The notes below the pieces were generated by a model. The model did no database searches. It had not been told where the DNA came from and worked only from the letters and a program-made list of their open reading frames with translations. Positions 26,343 through 35,628 of a stretch of DNA of 64,000 nt are shown here, piece after piece. Location: the NCBI RefSeq assembly GCF_002795845.1, contig NZ_CP011797.1, forward strand, positions 581,501 through 645,500, given 5' to 3'. Each line of letters begins with the position of its first letter. The stretch's first letter is position 1. Source of the DNA: Reinekea forsetii. Its GTDB lineage: Bacteria > Pseudomonadota > Gammaproteobacteria > Pseudomonadales > Natronospirillaceae. Made by a program: the position numbers and the translations under genes.

Positions 26343-28589
26343 TCATTCAAACTGTTCGGTATAGCCGATTTCACTGAGTTTTTGGCTCAATAGCGCTTGG
26401 GTGTCCTTGTCGTTGTCCAGCGCAATGGCTTGCTGCAGCAGCGCTTGGCAGTCGGCCATACTGATATGACGGATCAGCCACTTCATCACGGGCAATTTGT
26501 AGGCCGACATACTCAGGGTGTGTACCCCCATGCCGAGCAACAGCAGAACAGCGCGCGGATCGGAGGCCATTTCACCGCAGACGCTGACCGGCAGGTCGAG
26601 ACGTTTGCAGGTTCGGACCAGGTCGTGAATGGCTGCCAAGACGGCCGGATGAAAATGGGAATAGAGATGCGCCACGCGCGGGTTGTTGCGGTCGACGGCG
26701 AGCAAGTATTGGGTCAAGTCGTTTGAGCCGATCGACACAAAGTCGATATTGGCGCGTAAGGTGGGCAGCATCCAGATGATCACCGGAACTTCAGCCATAA
26801 TGCCAACCGGTGGTTTGTGGACCGGGAAACCTTCTTCATTAAGCTGTTTCACAGCCTCATCGATCAGGGCATGCACGCGCACCAATTCGTCTTCTTGGCT
26901 CAGCATCGGAACCATGATCTGCAGGTTGTCATAGCCGATATTGGCCAACAACATGGCGCGGATCTGGTCTAACTGGATATTGCGATAATCCAATGTGAAG
27001 CGAATGCCGCGCCAACCCAAGAACGGGTTTTCTTCTTTAATTGGGAAATAGGGCAGAGCCTTATCGCCACCGACATCGAGTGTGCGCATCACCACCGGCA
27101 TCGGCGCATAGGCTTCGAGCACACCGCGATAGATACGCGTCTGTTCCTCTTCGGTCGGGAAGGTGTTGTGCACCATAAAGGGTATTTCAGAGCGGTATAG
27201 GCCGACACCTTCGGAGCCCCGTTCCAGTCCGGGTCGTATATCGGCCAGCAGACCGGTGTTGGTATAGAGGCGTATTTTCGCGCCATCGGTCGACTCCGCG
27301 GGCAGATACCGCAAATGGGCCAAGTTGGCTTGGCTGGTTCTGTGGTGGGCCATCACCTTGAGGTATTCGTTGGTGACTTGGTCCGGTGCGTTGCCAATGA
27401 CCAGGCCGCGATGGCCGTCGAGAATTAGATCCAGGCCATGCAACATGCGCAGATCGCCTTCACCCAAGCCGACCACGGCGGGAATGCCGAGGGCATTGGC
27501 CAGAACCGAGGTATGTGACAGTTTGGAGCCCTGGTTACTGACCACCCCGGCGATGAATTTCGAGTCAATCCGGGTTAGGTGTTCGATGGTGATGTTTTCA
27601 CCAATCAAGATTATCGGCACATCGCTGGTGATGACTTCCGGTTCCAGGTTCTGTAATTGACGGTAGACGCGCACGCCGAGCACGCGCAGATCATCGGCAC
27701 GTGCCTTGAGGTAGAGGTCTTCCATCACATCGAACACGGCGATTTGGGTCATCATGCCCAGTTTCAAGGCCGTGCTGGCACTGACGCCATTGGCCAAGTG
27801 GCCCTGGATGGCCGAATGCAATTCTGGGCTGGTCAGCAGCAGCTTGTAGACATTGATCAGCGACGTCAGGGTTTCGGTGATGCCGTGGGTGTGTTCATCG
27901 CTCTCGAGTTCTTCGAGGGTATTGTCAAAGGCTTCCTGGATGCGTTGTTGCTCAAATTCCACACTGGTGCCACTGCGTTCTTCTATATCTTCTAAGCGAA
28001 TATCATTGCGCACCACCCAGCCGCGGGCCATGGCGGTACCCGGCGCGCCGACGATACCGGTGAGGCGGATGACGGTATCGGTACTAACCTTAACGTGGGC
28101 CACCTTCTTCAGGCTGGCACCCTGACTGGCGACTAGGTGAGCGCCCATCGTAATCAGAAAAGCCTCCTCCTCCTCGGTGAAGCGACGGGTCTCCTTGACC
28201 TGAACCACTAAAACACCGAGCACTGCGCCCAGATGGATCATTGGGATGCCGAGAAAACCTTGATACCGGTCTTCACCGGACTCGACAAAAAATTTGAACT
28301 TAGGGTGTTGCTCGGCAAAGGGCAAGTTGAGCAAATGCTGGCGACTGGCAATGGTGCCGACCAGCCCTTCTCCGAGCTCCATGCGAATGATGCCAATGGC
28401 CGACTTGGCCAGACCCTCGGTTGCGGTTAGCACCATTTGCTGCATGTCATTCATCAGATACAGACTGCAAACATCGACCTTGAGGGCCGTGCGAATGCGG
28501 CGCACGATCATCGATACCAGAGCTTTTTGGCTCTTAACCTGACCGGCGTCGAGCAGGATTTTTTTGGCAAGCAATAACGGGCTTCGCAT
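26343..28589 (-). CDS. ptsP: Phosphoenolpyruvate-protein phosphotransferase PtsP (enzyme I-Ntr)
   Basis: 748 residues, the normal PtsP length. An N-terminal GAF domain (about residues 1-165) precedes the enzyme I part. The active-site histidine lies in GSKLSHTSVLANALGIPAVV; the PEP-binding C-terminal domain shows MRTLDVGGDKALPYF, PMLSQEDELVRV and DFVSIGSNDLTQYLLAVDRN. It passes phosphate to NPr and EIIA-Ntr, linking nitrogen and potassium status to regulation. The partner genes ptsO/ptsN are not in this window, and rppH (often upstream) is absent here. Confidence 0.95.
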   Translation of the reverse strand: MRSPLLLAKKILLDAGQVKSQKALVSMIVRRIRTALKVDVCSLYLMNDMQQMVLTATEGLAKSAIGIIRMELGEGLVGTIASRQHLLNLPFAEQHPKFKFFVESGEDRYQGFLGIPMIHLGAVLGVLVVQVKETRRFTEEEEAFLITMGAHLVASQGASLKKVAHVKVSTDTVIRLTGIVGAPGTAMARGWVVRNDIRLEDIEERSGTSVEFEQQRIQEAFDNTLEELESDEHTHGITETLTSLINVYKLLLTSPELHSAIQGHLANGVSASTALKLGMMTQIAVFDVMEDLYLKARADDLRVLGVRVYRQLQNLEPEVITSDVPIILIGENITIEHLTRIDSKFIAGVVSNQGSKLSHTSVLANALGIPAVVGLGEGDLRMLHGLDLILDGHRGLVIGNAPDQVTNEYLKVMAHHRTSQANLAHLRYLPAESTDGAKIRLYTNTGLLADIRPGLERGSEGVGLYRSEIPFMVHNTFPTEEEQTRIYRGVLEAYAPMPVVMRTLDVGGDKALPYFPIKEENPFLGWRGIRFTLDYRNIQLDQIRAMLLANIGYDNLQIMVPMLSQEDELVRVHALIDEAVKQLNEEGFPVHKPPVGIMAEVPVIIWMLPTLRANIDFVSIGSNDLTQYLLAVDRNNPRVAHLYSHFHPAVLAAIHDLVRTCKRLDLPVSVCGEMASDPRAVLLLLGMGVHTLSMSAYKLPVMKWLIRHISMADCQALLQQAIALDNDKDTQALLSQKLSEIGYTEQFE

Positions 28590-28646
28590 GGCGGGTACTT
28601 TTCGAGGGTCTCCGCGCGATTATACCAGATTCGCGCGCAAGGCCAT

Positions 28647-31600
28647 TCAGTCTGGGGCTATTTTTTTACGTCGGACCAATAAAAGCAGACCCAGCATCCA
28701 GGGCAGTCCGGCGCCACCCCGGCTTGTTGGGCTTTGCGCCCCGGCGGGCTGGGGGTTTGCCAAGGGCACCGCGGAGCTGGCAGCCTCATTATTGAGCGCC
28801 ATGTTGTTCAAATCGGTGCCGGCAAAATCGAGCCGGCTGGTGGCGCTTTGGTTATTGGCGCTGATGATATCGGCTTGGCCACTGTCATCGACGTCGACCA
28901 TGAGCACGGTATCGGCACCGTCCGTGTCGAGCACGGCAATGGTTATTAAACCACCCCCAGACTGGACTTGCATGACTTCCAAGGCACCGCCGGGGCGCAG
29001 TACGGCCAGGTCATCACGGCCATCGCCATCGTAATCGCCGACGCTGAGATCGGCCACCGAGCTACCCAAGGACTGCAGCTGCAGGCTGCTCTGTCCATCC
29101 GAGTCGACCGTGAATATCTGCAAACCGGCCGGCTGGGCGTTATCGGCGGCATTGATAAAGACAATATCGCTTGCTTCGCCGTCGCCATCGAGGTCAGCCA
29201 AACTCATGCTTTCGGTGAGGTCATCGGCCCCGCCCAGTTCGATGCGCTCGAATTCAAGCAGCTCGGTCGCTCCGACTCGCCCTAGGGCCCGAGCCCACCG
29301 GTCCAAGCCGCGATTAAACAACAGCTGATTTGCTTGGCCGTAGTTAGCAAAGAGAATGTCCGGGCGACCATCGCGGTTGAAATCGTGTATCAGCACGGCA
29401 CGCGCGCGGGTCCGGCCCAGTTCGGCGTGGAAGCTGAAGGTGCCGTCACCATTATTCAGGTAGAGGGTATTGGGGTTATCCCAATTGGCGAAGACCAGGT
29501 CAATGTCGCTATCTCCGTCGATATCGCCAAAGGCCACACCTCGACTGTTGGCCAACCCGAGCCGGTCGATCAAGGCGAACTGGCCATTGCCATCGTTGCG
29601 ATAGACGCTATTGGCCTCGCCGCCCCCATTGGCCAGGACCCAGTCGATATCGCCATCATCGTCGGCATCAAACAAGGCCATGCCATAGCTGTTGGCGGCA
29701 TCGCCCAAATGGCTGTGTAACACCGGGCGAAACCAGGACCGGTCGAAGCGATAGCTGGTGCTGGCCTGACCTGGGCCATTGGCAAAGAGCAGCTCTGGCC
29801 AGCGCCCGCCCTGAATATTGGCGATGCCCAGTGCCCGCACCTGACCCTTGCCGAACGCCGGCACGCTGTATTGGGGAGTTGCTGGGGTGCTGGCGCTAAA
29901 GGTCAGGGTGACTCGAGCCTGGTTGTTGTCGGGCAGAACCTCAAAACCGGCGTGTTGGGCAGTGAATCTTAGATCGCTGCTGCCGACCGAGTCCTGGCGC
30001 ACCGCGAGGGTGAGTTGGGTCGAGTCGGTCAGGCTGAGCACGCATGATTGACGCTCTGGGTCGGTGTCGGGCAGATTGCTCGCCACAGGGCAACGGCTGT
30101 CCTGGCTGGACCACTCGCCGTTGAAACTCAGGCTGAGCTCGGCCTCGAGCGAGCTTTTTGGCCCCAGATTGGTCAGCGTTAGGGTGACCGGCACCCAGCC
30201 GTTGGTGGACCAGAGGGTGCGTTCGACGGCCAGGCTGACGCTCAGATCGCTGGCACTGAGATCATCGAGAATGGGCAGCGTCCGACTCTCGTAGACCGTC
30301 GCACTGCCGTCGCTCACGCCGATCTCGAGGCTGTGCTCGCCGACCGCGCGATAGTCCGGTCGAATCTGCAACAGCCCAGTGGCCGACAGTTCGAGCCAGT
30401 CTGGCGCCTGGCGCAGACTAAAGCTCAGGGCGTCGCCATCGAGGTCGAATCCGGTCAACTGAACGTCCAGATCCCGATAAATTTGCCCAGTGGGCAGCGC
30501 CGGACCGGTCAATTCGGGCAGATCATTGACCGGAAGCACCGTCAGTAACAGTGGCAGACTGTTGCTACTCAGCTCGCCATCACTCAGCGTCAAGTTGATC
30601 GATAGGCTGCCAAACCAGTTGGCATCGGGAATGATCTGATCGGCGGCAATCTGATAATGGTCGCCGCGTTCGAGGCTTAGGCTGAAGTCACTGCTATCGG
30701 GGTCGTTCAGGTCGAGCAGAGCCTGGGTGACCAATAGGCTGCCGTCTTCATGAATAGTCTGCGGCGCGATGCTCAGTAACCGGGGGGCGTCATTAACCGC
30801 CAGCACATCGATAGTCACCAGGAAGGTAGCGCTGAGCAGTTGGCCATCGTTGATCTGCATGGCGACTGTGAGCGGCCCGGCATAGTCGAGCGCCGGTACC
30901 AGCCGATCGCCGTTCACCTGATAATGGTCACCGGGGCTGACCACCAGGCTGAAGACGCTCGAGTCGACATCGCTGAAGAGCAGCAGCTGCTCGTCCAGTA
31001 ACCGATCTAACGGCAACTCGGTGTCTTCCTCGAACTCTATCAGGCGCTGCCCGGTCAGTTCCGGCGCATCGTTAACCGGCGTTACCACGATGTGAGCGAT
31101 TACCACCTCGCTCAGGGCCAGGCCATCGCTGACTTGAACGGGGACCAGCAACTCACCCGACCAGTTCGCATCGGGCCGAATCTGCGTGCCCATCACCTGG
31201 TAATGGCTGCCGCTGCCGAGCATTAGGCTAAAGCTTTGGCTGTCGGGGTCGACGATGTTCAGGTCGGCGAGGCTCAGAGTCAGGCTGTTGTCTTCGAGTA
31301 CGGTGAGGGCGCCAATGGCCCCAATGATCGGTGCATCGTTGACCGGGCTGACGGTGAGCACAAAGTTAAAGGGCGCACTGTTGTATTCCAGATCACTGAC
31401 GCTAACCGGAATGGTCAGCGTGCCAGCGAAGTTTGGCGCCGGGATGATGGTCTGCTGGTCGATCGTGTAGGCGCTCCCCGATGAAATGTTCAGGCTGAGA
31501 CTGGCCGGCGCTTCATCGATCAGTATCAGATCGGCCAGTGTCAGGGTATACCGCTCATCTTCGCGCACCGTCACTGGCCGCTGGCCAATGATTTGCGGCG

Positions 31601-32504
31601 GCTCATTGCGGGTCGTCGCCCAACCAAGGTCCTCCAGCATGGCCGCCGCTAGATCGGTTTCGGGTATGGCATCGTGCAGGTCGACCATCATCAGCTGCTT
31701 GGGCAGCGTGCCGTCGTGTAGGTGCAGGCCGGTCAGCTCGGGCGCGTCATAAGAGCGAGTAAAGAGCAGCAGGGCATCATCGGTGCGCCCGAAACTCAGG
31801 GCACTGGCCGCGGCCCAACTGTTGTTGCCAGCAAAGGCCAGGTCGGAACTTCGACGGGCCAGGGCGCGGATCTCGGCGCCGGTCATATCGACCACACTGC
31901 GGCCGGTGACCGAGGACTTGAGCCCAGTTAGATAGATATCGTCCTGACCGTTGAGCCGTTCACCAGTGGTAACATTGCCCAGCGCGATCAGGCCCAGGCC
32001 ATGGGCCAGTTCCTGCAATGTCTCAAAATAGAGGCTGTACTGGCTGTAGTCGTAATTGGCGTCGTAGCCGAGATACCATTTTTGGCAGGCCGAACGATTG
32101 ATCATCCGGGCATTGAAGGCAATATTAATATCGGCCGCTCCGGGCAGCAGGTCGGTGCCGGCCAGGCTATTAGCCAGGGCGATAGGGTAGTGCGTGTTGG
32201 CCAGCGGCGCTTGGGGAAAGTTGATCGCACTGGCCGGTGGCTGTGTCTGCACTTGGACATTGTAGGAAAAGCTACAGACCTTATCCACGGTTCCGACATA
32301 GACCTCGATTAGGACGTCGGAGCGCAGAGTGTCGGCCCAAAATTGCGCCGCCTCATTCATCACCGTCTGGTAGCTGGCGGTGTAGATCGGGTGGTAGGTC
32401 ATCATGAAGTTGCTGCCCTGGCCTTGTACCAGAGTGCCCGCAGACACCATGGGTAGGCATAGGGTCAGCAGACCCGTAGCCAAAAACCGATTCATCGCCA
32501 TCAT
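28647..32504 (-). CDS. Large secreted protein: matrixin-like domain, cadherin-like repeats, FG-GAP repeats, sorting tail
   Basis: 1285 residues from ATG 32504 (AGGGGG Shine-Dalgarno), signal peptide ending near PMVSA. Residues about 25-300 resemble secreted metalloprotease-like domains, but the zinc motif reads QELAHGLGL (165-173, numbered from the GTG at 32507) where the first catalytic His would be; CAG to CAC or CAT would restore it. Then follow four or five cadherin-like 'tandem-95' repeats, each about 95 residues with VNDAP linkers (PVNDAPIIGAIGALTV, VNDAPRLLSIAPQTI), then calcium-binding FG-GAP/VCBS units (FDADDDGDIDWVLANGGG, FGDIDGDSDIDLVFANWDN, DFNRDGRPDILFANYG). The end, SRGGAGLPWMLGLLLLVRRK, looks like a GlyGly-CTERM tail (glycines, membrane helix, basic end) recognised by rhombosortase and type II secretion. 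Probably a cell-surface adhesin or degraded protease. Confidence 0.75.
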   Translation of the reverse strand: MMAMNRFLATGLLTLCLPMVSAGTLVQGQGSNFMMTYHPIYTASYQTVMNEAAQFWADTLRSDVLIEVYVGTVDKVCSFSYNVQVQTQPPASAINFPQAPLANTHYPIALANSLAGTDLLPGAADINIAFNARMINRSACQKWYLGYDANYDYSQYSLYFETLQELAHGLGLIALGNVTTGERLNGQDDIYLTGLKSSVTGRSVVDMTGAEIRALARRSSDLAFAGNNSWAAASALSFGRTDDALLLFTRSYDAPELTGLHLHDGTLPKQLMMVDLHDAIPETDLAAAMLEDLGWATTRNEPPQIIGQRPVTVREDERYTLTLADLILIDEAPASLSLNISSGSAYTIDQQTIIPAPNFAGTLTIPVSVSDLEYNSAPFNFVLTVSPVNDAPIIGAIGALTVLEDNSLTLSLADLNIVDPDSQSFSLMLGSGSHYQVMGTQIRPDANWSGELLVPVQVSDGLALSEVVIAHIVVTPVNDAPELTGQRLIEFEEDTELPLDRLLDEQLLLFSDVDSSVFSLVVSPGDHYQVNGDRLVPALDYAGPLTVAMQINDGQLLSATFLVTIDVLAVNDAPRLLSIAPQTIHEDGSLLVTQALLDLNDPDSSDFSLSLERGDHYQIAADQIIPDANWFGSLSINLTLSDGELSSNSLPLLLTVLPVNDLPELTGPALPTGQIYRDLDVQLTGFDLDGDALSFSLRQAPDWLELSATGLLQIRPDYRAVGEHSLEIGVSDGSATVYESRTLPILDDLSASDLSVSLAVERTLWSTNGWVPVTLTLTNLGPKSSLEAELSLSFNGEWSSQDSRCPVASNLPDTDPERQSCVLSLTDSTQLTLAVRQDSVGSSDLRFTAQHAGFEVLPDNNQARVTLTFSASTPATPQYSVPAFGKGQVRALGIANIQGGRWPELLFANGPGQASTSYRFDRSWFRPVLHSHLGDAANSYGMALFDADDDGDIDWVLANGGGEANSVYRNDGNGQFALIDRLGLANSRGVAFGDIDGDSDIDLVFANWDNPNTLYLNNGDGTFSFHAELGRTRARAVLIHDFNRDGRPDILFANYGQANQLLFNRGLDRWARALGRVGATELLEFERIELGGADDLTESMSLADLDGDGEASDIVFINAADNAQPAGLQIFTVDSDGQSSLQLQSLGSSVADLSVGDYDGDGRDDLAVLRPGGALEVMQVQSGGGLITIAVLDTDGADTVLMVDVDDSGQADIISANNQSATSRLDFAGTDLNNMALNNEAASSAVPLANPQPAGAQSPTSRGGAGLPWMLGLLLLVRRKKIAPD

Positions 32505-32864
32505 CACTGCCCCCTATAGATGCAGCTAACCATAGGACCCTAACCCAATTCCTCAACGTAATTTGGCAATGGGATGGCGGAACTGTGAACCGAACGCTGT
32601 TATGGGTCCATTAGAACCACGATAGCGTCAATTTCCTGTGCTTTTGGCTGGGCGGGCTCTAAGGTGTCATCTGGGGCCCTATTGGAAATGTCATCGCATT
32701 GGCACCCAATAATTGAACTCAGTTTGCCAGCTTGAGCCAATCGGCATACCTGCCCAGGCTCCAATGCGGTCGACGATTTTCGGACTGGAGTTAAAAAACA
32801 TAGATAAATCAACGATCTGGCTAGACTTGGCCGATGTGCGGGTTATAATGCGCAAGCTTTTTGA
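32505..32864. other. Intergenic region before the tRNA
   Basis: About 360 bases with no convincing gene. It contains the tRNA promoter at its right end. Confidence 0.5.
32822..32849 (+). promoter_or_regulatory. Promoter of the tRNA gene
   Basis: Perfect -10 TATAAT at 32844-32849, with TAGACT at 32822-32827 as a four-of-six match to the -35 at 16-base spacing. The bases after the -10 are GC-rich (GCGC), the discriminator expected for a stringently controlled stable-RNA promoter. Confidence 0.7.
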
Positions 32865-32941
32865 GGGCCTTTAGCTCAGTTGGTTAGAGCATACGACTCA
32901 TAATCGTCAGGTCCCCGGTTCGAGTCCGGGAAGGCCCACCA
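32865..32941 (+). tRNA. tRNA with CAU anticodon, probably tRNA-Ile2
   Basis: 77 bases including the encoded CCA. The acceptor arm GGGCCTT pairs with AAGGCCC, the T arm is CCCGG-TTCGAGT-CCGGG, and the anticodon loop reads CTCATAA (CAU at 32898-32900). The GGGCC-type acceptor and loop resemble tRNA-Ile2, whose C34 is modified to lysidine by TilS, more than elongator tRNA-Met (GGCTACG acceptor) or initiator tRNA. The first anticodon-stem pair (T27-C43) is mismatched. Confidence 0.85.
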
Positions 32942-32958
32942 TTCAAAAAGACTCTAAG

Positions 32959-32980
32959 AACCCGCTTTTGGCGGGTTTTT
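32959..32980 (+). terminator. Terminator of the tRNA transcript
   Basis: Seven-base-pair stem AACCCGC / GCGGGTT with loop TTTTG, followed by a run of T residues. Clear intrinsic terminator 18 bases after the tRNA. Confidence 0.85.
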
Positions 32981-33248
32981 GCGTTTCTGTGGTGCAGCTT
33001 TTGAGCCATTCACACTAAAACGTCAACTTGCGGCCAGTCTTATCCCGCTGCCAAAGACCCTTAATTCCCCGTCCTTCTTAAGCTGAAAGCGGCTTAGATT
33101 GCCATTAAGACTTTAGTCTCATTCACTAAAGTCTAATTAACAACAGGCTCTAACTCCTTAGACTAGACCTTACCCTAGAAGCACATCTGGATGTATTCGC
33201 TGGCAGTGCTGACTTTGGTTTAACAACAATAATAATATGGAGACTTCT
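32981..33248. other. Leader of the ABC importer operon
   Basis: About 270 bases without a gene, holding the perfect inverted repeat at 33108-33134 and the operon's ribosome site. Confidence 0.5.
33108..33134. promoter_or_regulatory. Perfect 10-bp inverted repeat upstream of the importer operon
   Basis: AGACTTTAGT (33108-33117) and ACTAAAGTCT (33125-33134) are exact reverse complements separated by seven bases. They sit 115 bases before the binding-protein start. Either an operator for a dimeric regulator or a leader hairpin. A related half-site, TTAGACTAGACC, follows at about 33158. Confidence 0.45.
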
Positions 33249-34616
33249 ATGACCGACAAGAAATCAGAGAACATCACCAAGCCCGCTTCTGGATGGTCCC
33301 GTCGCGATATACTCAAGGCCAGCTCCGTTGGCGCCATTGGTGCAGCAACGCCAATGTTTTATACTCCCAATGCATGGGCCGCCAAAACAAACAGTAACTA
33401 TCCAGTAATGGGCAGTGAAGTCGTCTTCGGTTTTAACGTGCCGCAAACAGGCGCCTACGCCGACGAGGGCGCCGATGAATTGCGTGCCTACAAGCTGGCG
33501 GTTGAACACCTAAACAACGGTGGTGGCATGCTCGAAACCCTGAAGCCAAGCAAGTTAACCGGCAATGGCGTTTTGGGTAAAAAAGTTACCTACGTAACCG
33601 GTGATACTCAAACCAACGCAGACGCGTCGCGGACTTCTGCCCGCCGCATGATCGAGCGTGACAAGGTCATTATGGTTACCGGTGGTTCCTCTTCGGGTAT
33701 CGCCATTGCACAGCAGTATTTGTGTAACGAATTAGGCGTTATTTTTATGTGTGGTTTGACGCACTCAAACGACACCACGGGTAAGGACAAGCAGCGTTAC
33801 GGTTTCCGTCATTTCTTTAACGCTCACATGACCGGCAAAGCTTTGTCGCCAGTGTTGAGCAAAGAATACGGTAAAGACCGTCGCACTTTCCACCTAACCG
33901 CTGACTATTCTTGGGGCCATACCCAGCAAGAGTCTATGCAGGAATTCACCGAGAAAGAAGGTTGGTCAACTGCAGGTAACATCCTGACGCCGTTGAAGAC
34001 GACCGACTTCTCTCAGTATCTGTCGCAAGTACTAAACTCCGATGCAGACGTGTTGATCCTCAACCACTACGGCGCAAACATGGTTAACTCGCTTACCAAT
34101 GCGGTTAACTTCGGTATGCGTGACATGCAGAAGAACGGCAAAAACTTAGAAATCGTTGTGCCTTTGTATAGCCGTTTGATGGCCAAAGGTGCAGGTTCTG
34201 CCAACATCGACGGTGTATTAGGCACCTCGGGTTGGAACTGGGCGCTAGAAGACGAAGGTTCTAAGGTATTTGTCAAGGCCTTTACCGATGAGTATGGCTT
34301 CCCACCTTCCCAGGCAGCTCACACCTGTTATGTGCAGACTCTTCTGTATGCCAACGCGTGTGAAATGGCGGGAACTTTCTACCCACCAGAGGTGATTAAA
34401 GCCCTAGAAGACTTTCAATTCACCGGTGCCGGTAACGGTCCTACGCTTTATCGTGGCGAAGATCACCAGTGTATTAAAGACATCTTGGTTATGCAGGGTA
34501 AATCACCTTCTGCGCGAACCAGTGACTTTGACTATCTGAAGATCATCGATACGGTTTCTGCCAAGACTGTTGACTATGACCCAGCCATCTTTGGTGGTGA
34601 TTTAGGTCCAGTCTAG
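33249..34616 (+). CDS. Branched-chain-amino-acid-type ABC transporter substrate-binding protein with Tat signal
   Basis: 455 residues from ATG 33249; the upstream in-frame ATG at 33237 lies within the Shine-Dalgarno (ATGGAG), so the later start is chosen. The N-terminus WSRRDILKASSVGAIGAA is a twin-arginine export signal, so the protein may fold or bind a cofactor before export. The rest is a type I periplasmic binding fold (VVFGFNVPQTGAYADEGADE, MVTGGSSSGIAIAQQYLCNE, FHLTADYSWGHTQQ). The ligand cannot be fixed; branched-chain or other amino acids, amides or aromatics are possible. First gene of a five-gene importer operon. Confidence 0.85.
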   Translation: MTDKKSENITKPASGWSRRDILKASSVGAIGAATPMFYTPNAWAAKTNSNYPVMGSEVVFGFNVPQTGAYADEGADELRAYKLAVEHLNNGGGMLETLKPSKLTGNGVLGKKVTYVTGDTQTNADASRTSARRMIERDKVIMVTGGSSSGIAIAQQYLCNELGVIFMCGLTHSNDTTGKDKQRYGFRHFFNAHMTGKALSPVLSKEYGKDRRTFHLTADYSWGHTQQESMQEFTEKEGWSTAGNILTPLKTTDFSQYLSQVLNSDADVLILNHYGANMVNSLTNAVNFGMRDMQKNGKNLEIVVPLYSRLMAKGAGSANIDGVLGTSGWNWALEDEGSKVFVKAFTDEYGFPPSQAAHTCYVQTLLYANACEMAGTFYPPEVIKALEDFQFTGAGNGPTLYRGEDHQCIKDILVMQGKSPSARTSDFDYLKIIDTVSAKTVDYDPAIFGGDLGPV

Positions 34617-34728
34617 TCTGTCCAATCTGTTAATACAGCTCTAACGCGCGCCAGTAAATGGCGCGCGCCTATATATCTAAAACAATAAAAATGAATTTGT
34701 CATAGCAACAAATGGGAGCAGCTCTAAA

Positions 34729-35628
34729 ATGGATATGACCCTCAACGCCTTTACCCTCTCAATCTTAACCGGCCTGCAGCTGGGATCCATTTACGTGCTA
34801 ATCGCTCTTGGACTAACACTGATTTTTGGCACCTTGGGTGTAGTAAATTTCGCCCACGGAGCTCTGTACCTTATCGCTATCTATTTAGCCGTAAGTATCA
34901 ATAATTCACTGGGCTTTGGCTTTGCGCTTGTTTTGGTACCGCCAATTCTATTTATAATCGGGGTACTCTTGGAACGCGGTTTAATTAAACGTTTTTACGA
35001 CCGACCGCACACCGATCAGATTTTGGTAACCTTTGGCTTGGCAATCGTGTTGCAAGAATTATTAAAGTGGGTATTTGGTGCCAACAATATTCCCTTTTCC
35101 ATCCCCAGCTGGGGCAATGGAATTATAATGTTGCATGAATACCTACCCTTCCTAGACGGATTTGTTGTCTACCCTAAGTGGCGCATGATCTTAGTCGTGG
35201 TGGCCATCGTTACGGTAGCGGCCGTATTCGCTCTATTACATCTAACTCGTTTCGGACTGGTTATTCGGGCCGGCATGCGCGATGCAGAAATGCTTCAGTT
35301 CTTGGGGGTTAATATTAACCGCCGTTTTATGTTGGTGTTTGGCTTAGGTGCGATGATTGCCGGTATCGCGGGCGTGTTCGGCGGCCCCGTGACACAGGTA
35401 TCGCCAGAGGTCGGCATGAGATTACTGGTGCCGTCCTTCTTGATTGTGGTTATCGGGGGCATGGGTTCCCTAGGTGGTGCGGTATTGGCTGGTATTTTGA
35501 TCGGTATGGCTCAGAGCTTTACGGCCCCGTATATCTACCTCAATACCATTATTATCTACGTAATTACCGTTATCATCTTATTGGTCCGTCCGCGTGGTTT
35601 ATTGGGTGCCAAAGGAGTATTTGAATAA
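34729..35628 (+). CDS. livH: ABC transporter permease, LivH type
   Basis: 299 residues, about eight membrane spans. Family sequence: LTGLQLGSIYVLIALGLTLI, FGTLGVVNFAHGALYLIAIY, GLVIRAGMRDAEMLQFLGVN (cytoplasmic coupling region) and VVIGGMGSLGGAVLAGILIG. Inner-membrane channel subunit of the importer. The stop shares one base with the next start. Confidence 0.88.
   Translation: MDMTLNAFTLSILTGLQLGSIYVLIALGLTLIFGTLGVVNFAHGALYLIAIYLAVSINNSLGFGFALVLVPPILFIIGVLLERGLIKRFYDRPHTDQILVTFGLAIVLQELLKWVFGANNIPFSIPSWGNGIIMLHEYLPFLDGFVVYPKWRMILVVVAIVTVAAVFALLHLTRFGLVIRAGMRDAEMLQFLGVNINRRFMLVFGLGAMIAGIAGVFGGPVTQVSPEVGMRLLVPSFLIVVIGGMGSLGGAVLAGILIGMAQSFTAPYIYLNTIIIYVITVIILLVRPRGLLGAKGVFE

Noticed and set aside
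32865-32941. Elongator or initiator tRNA-Met
   Set aside because: The acceptor and loop fit tRNA-Ile2 (CAU) better, although the anticodon alone cannot decide and one stem pair is mismatched.
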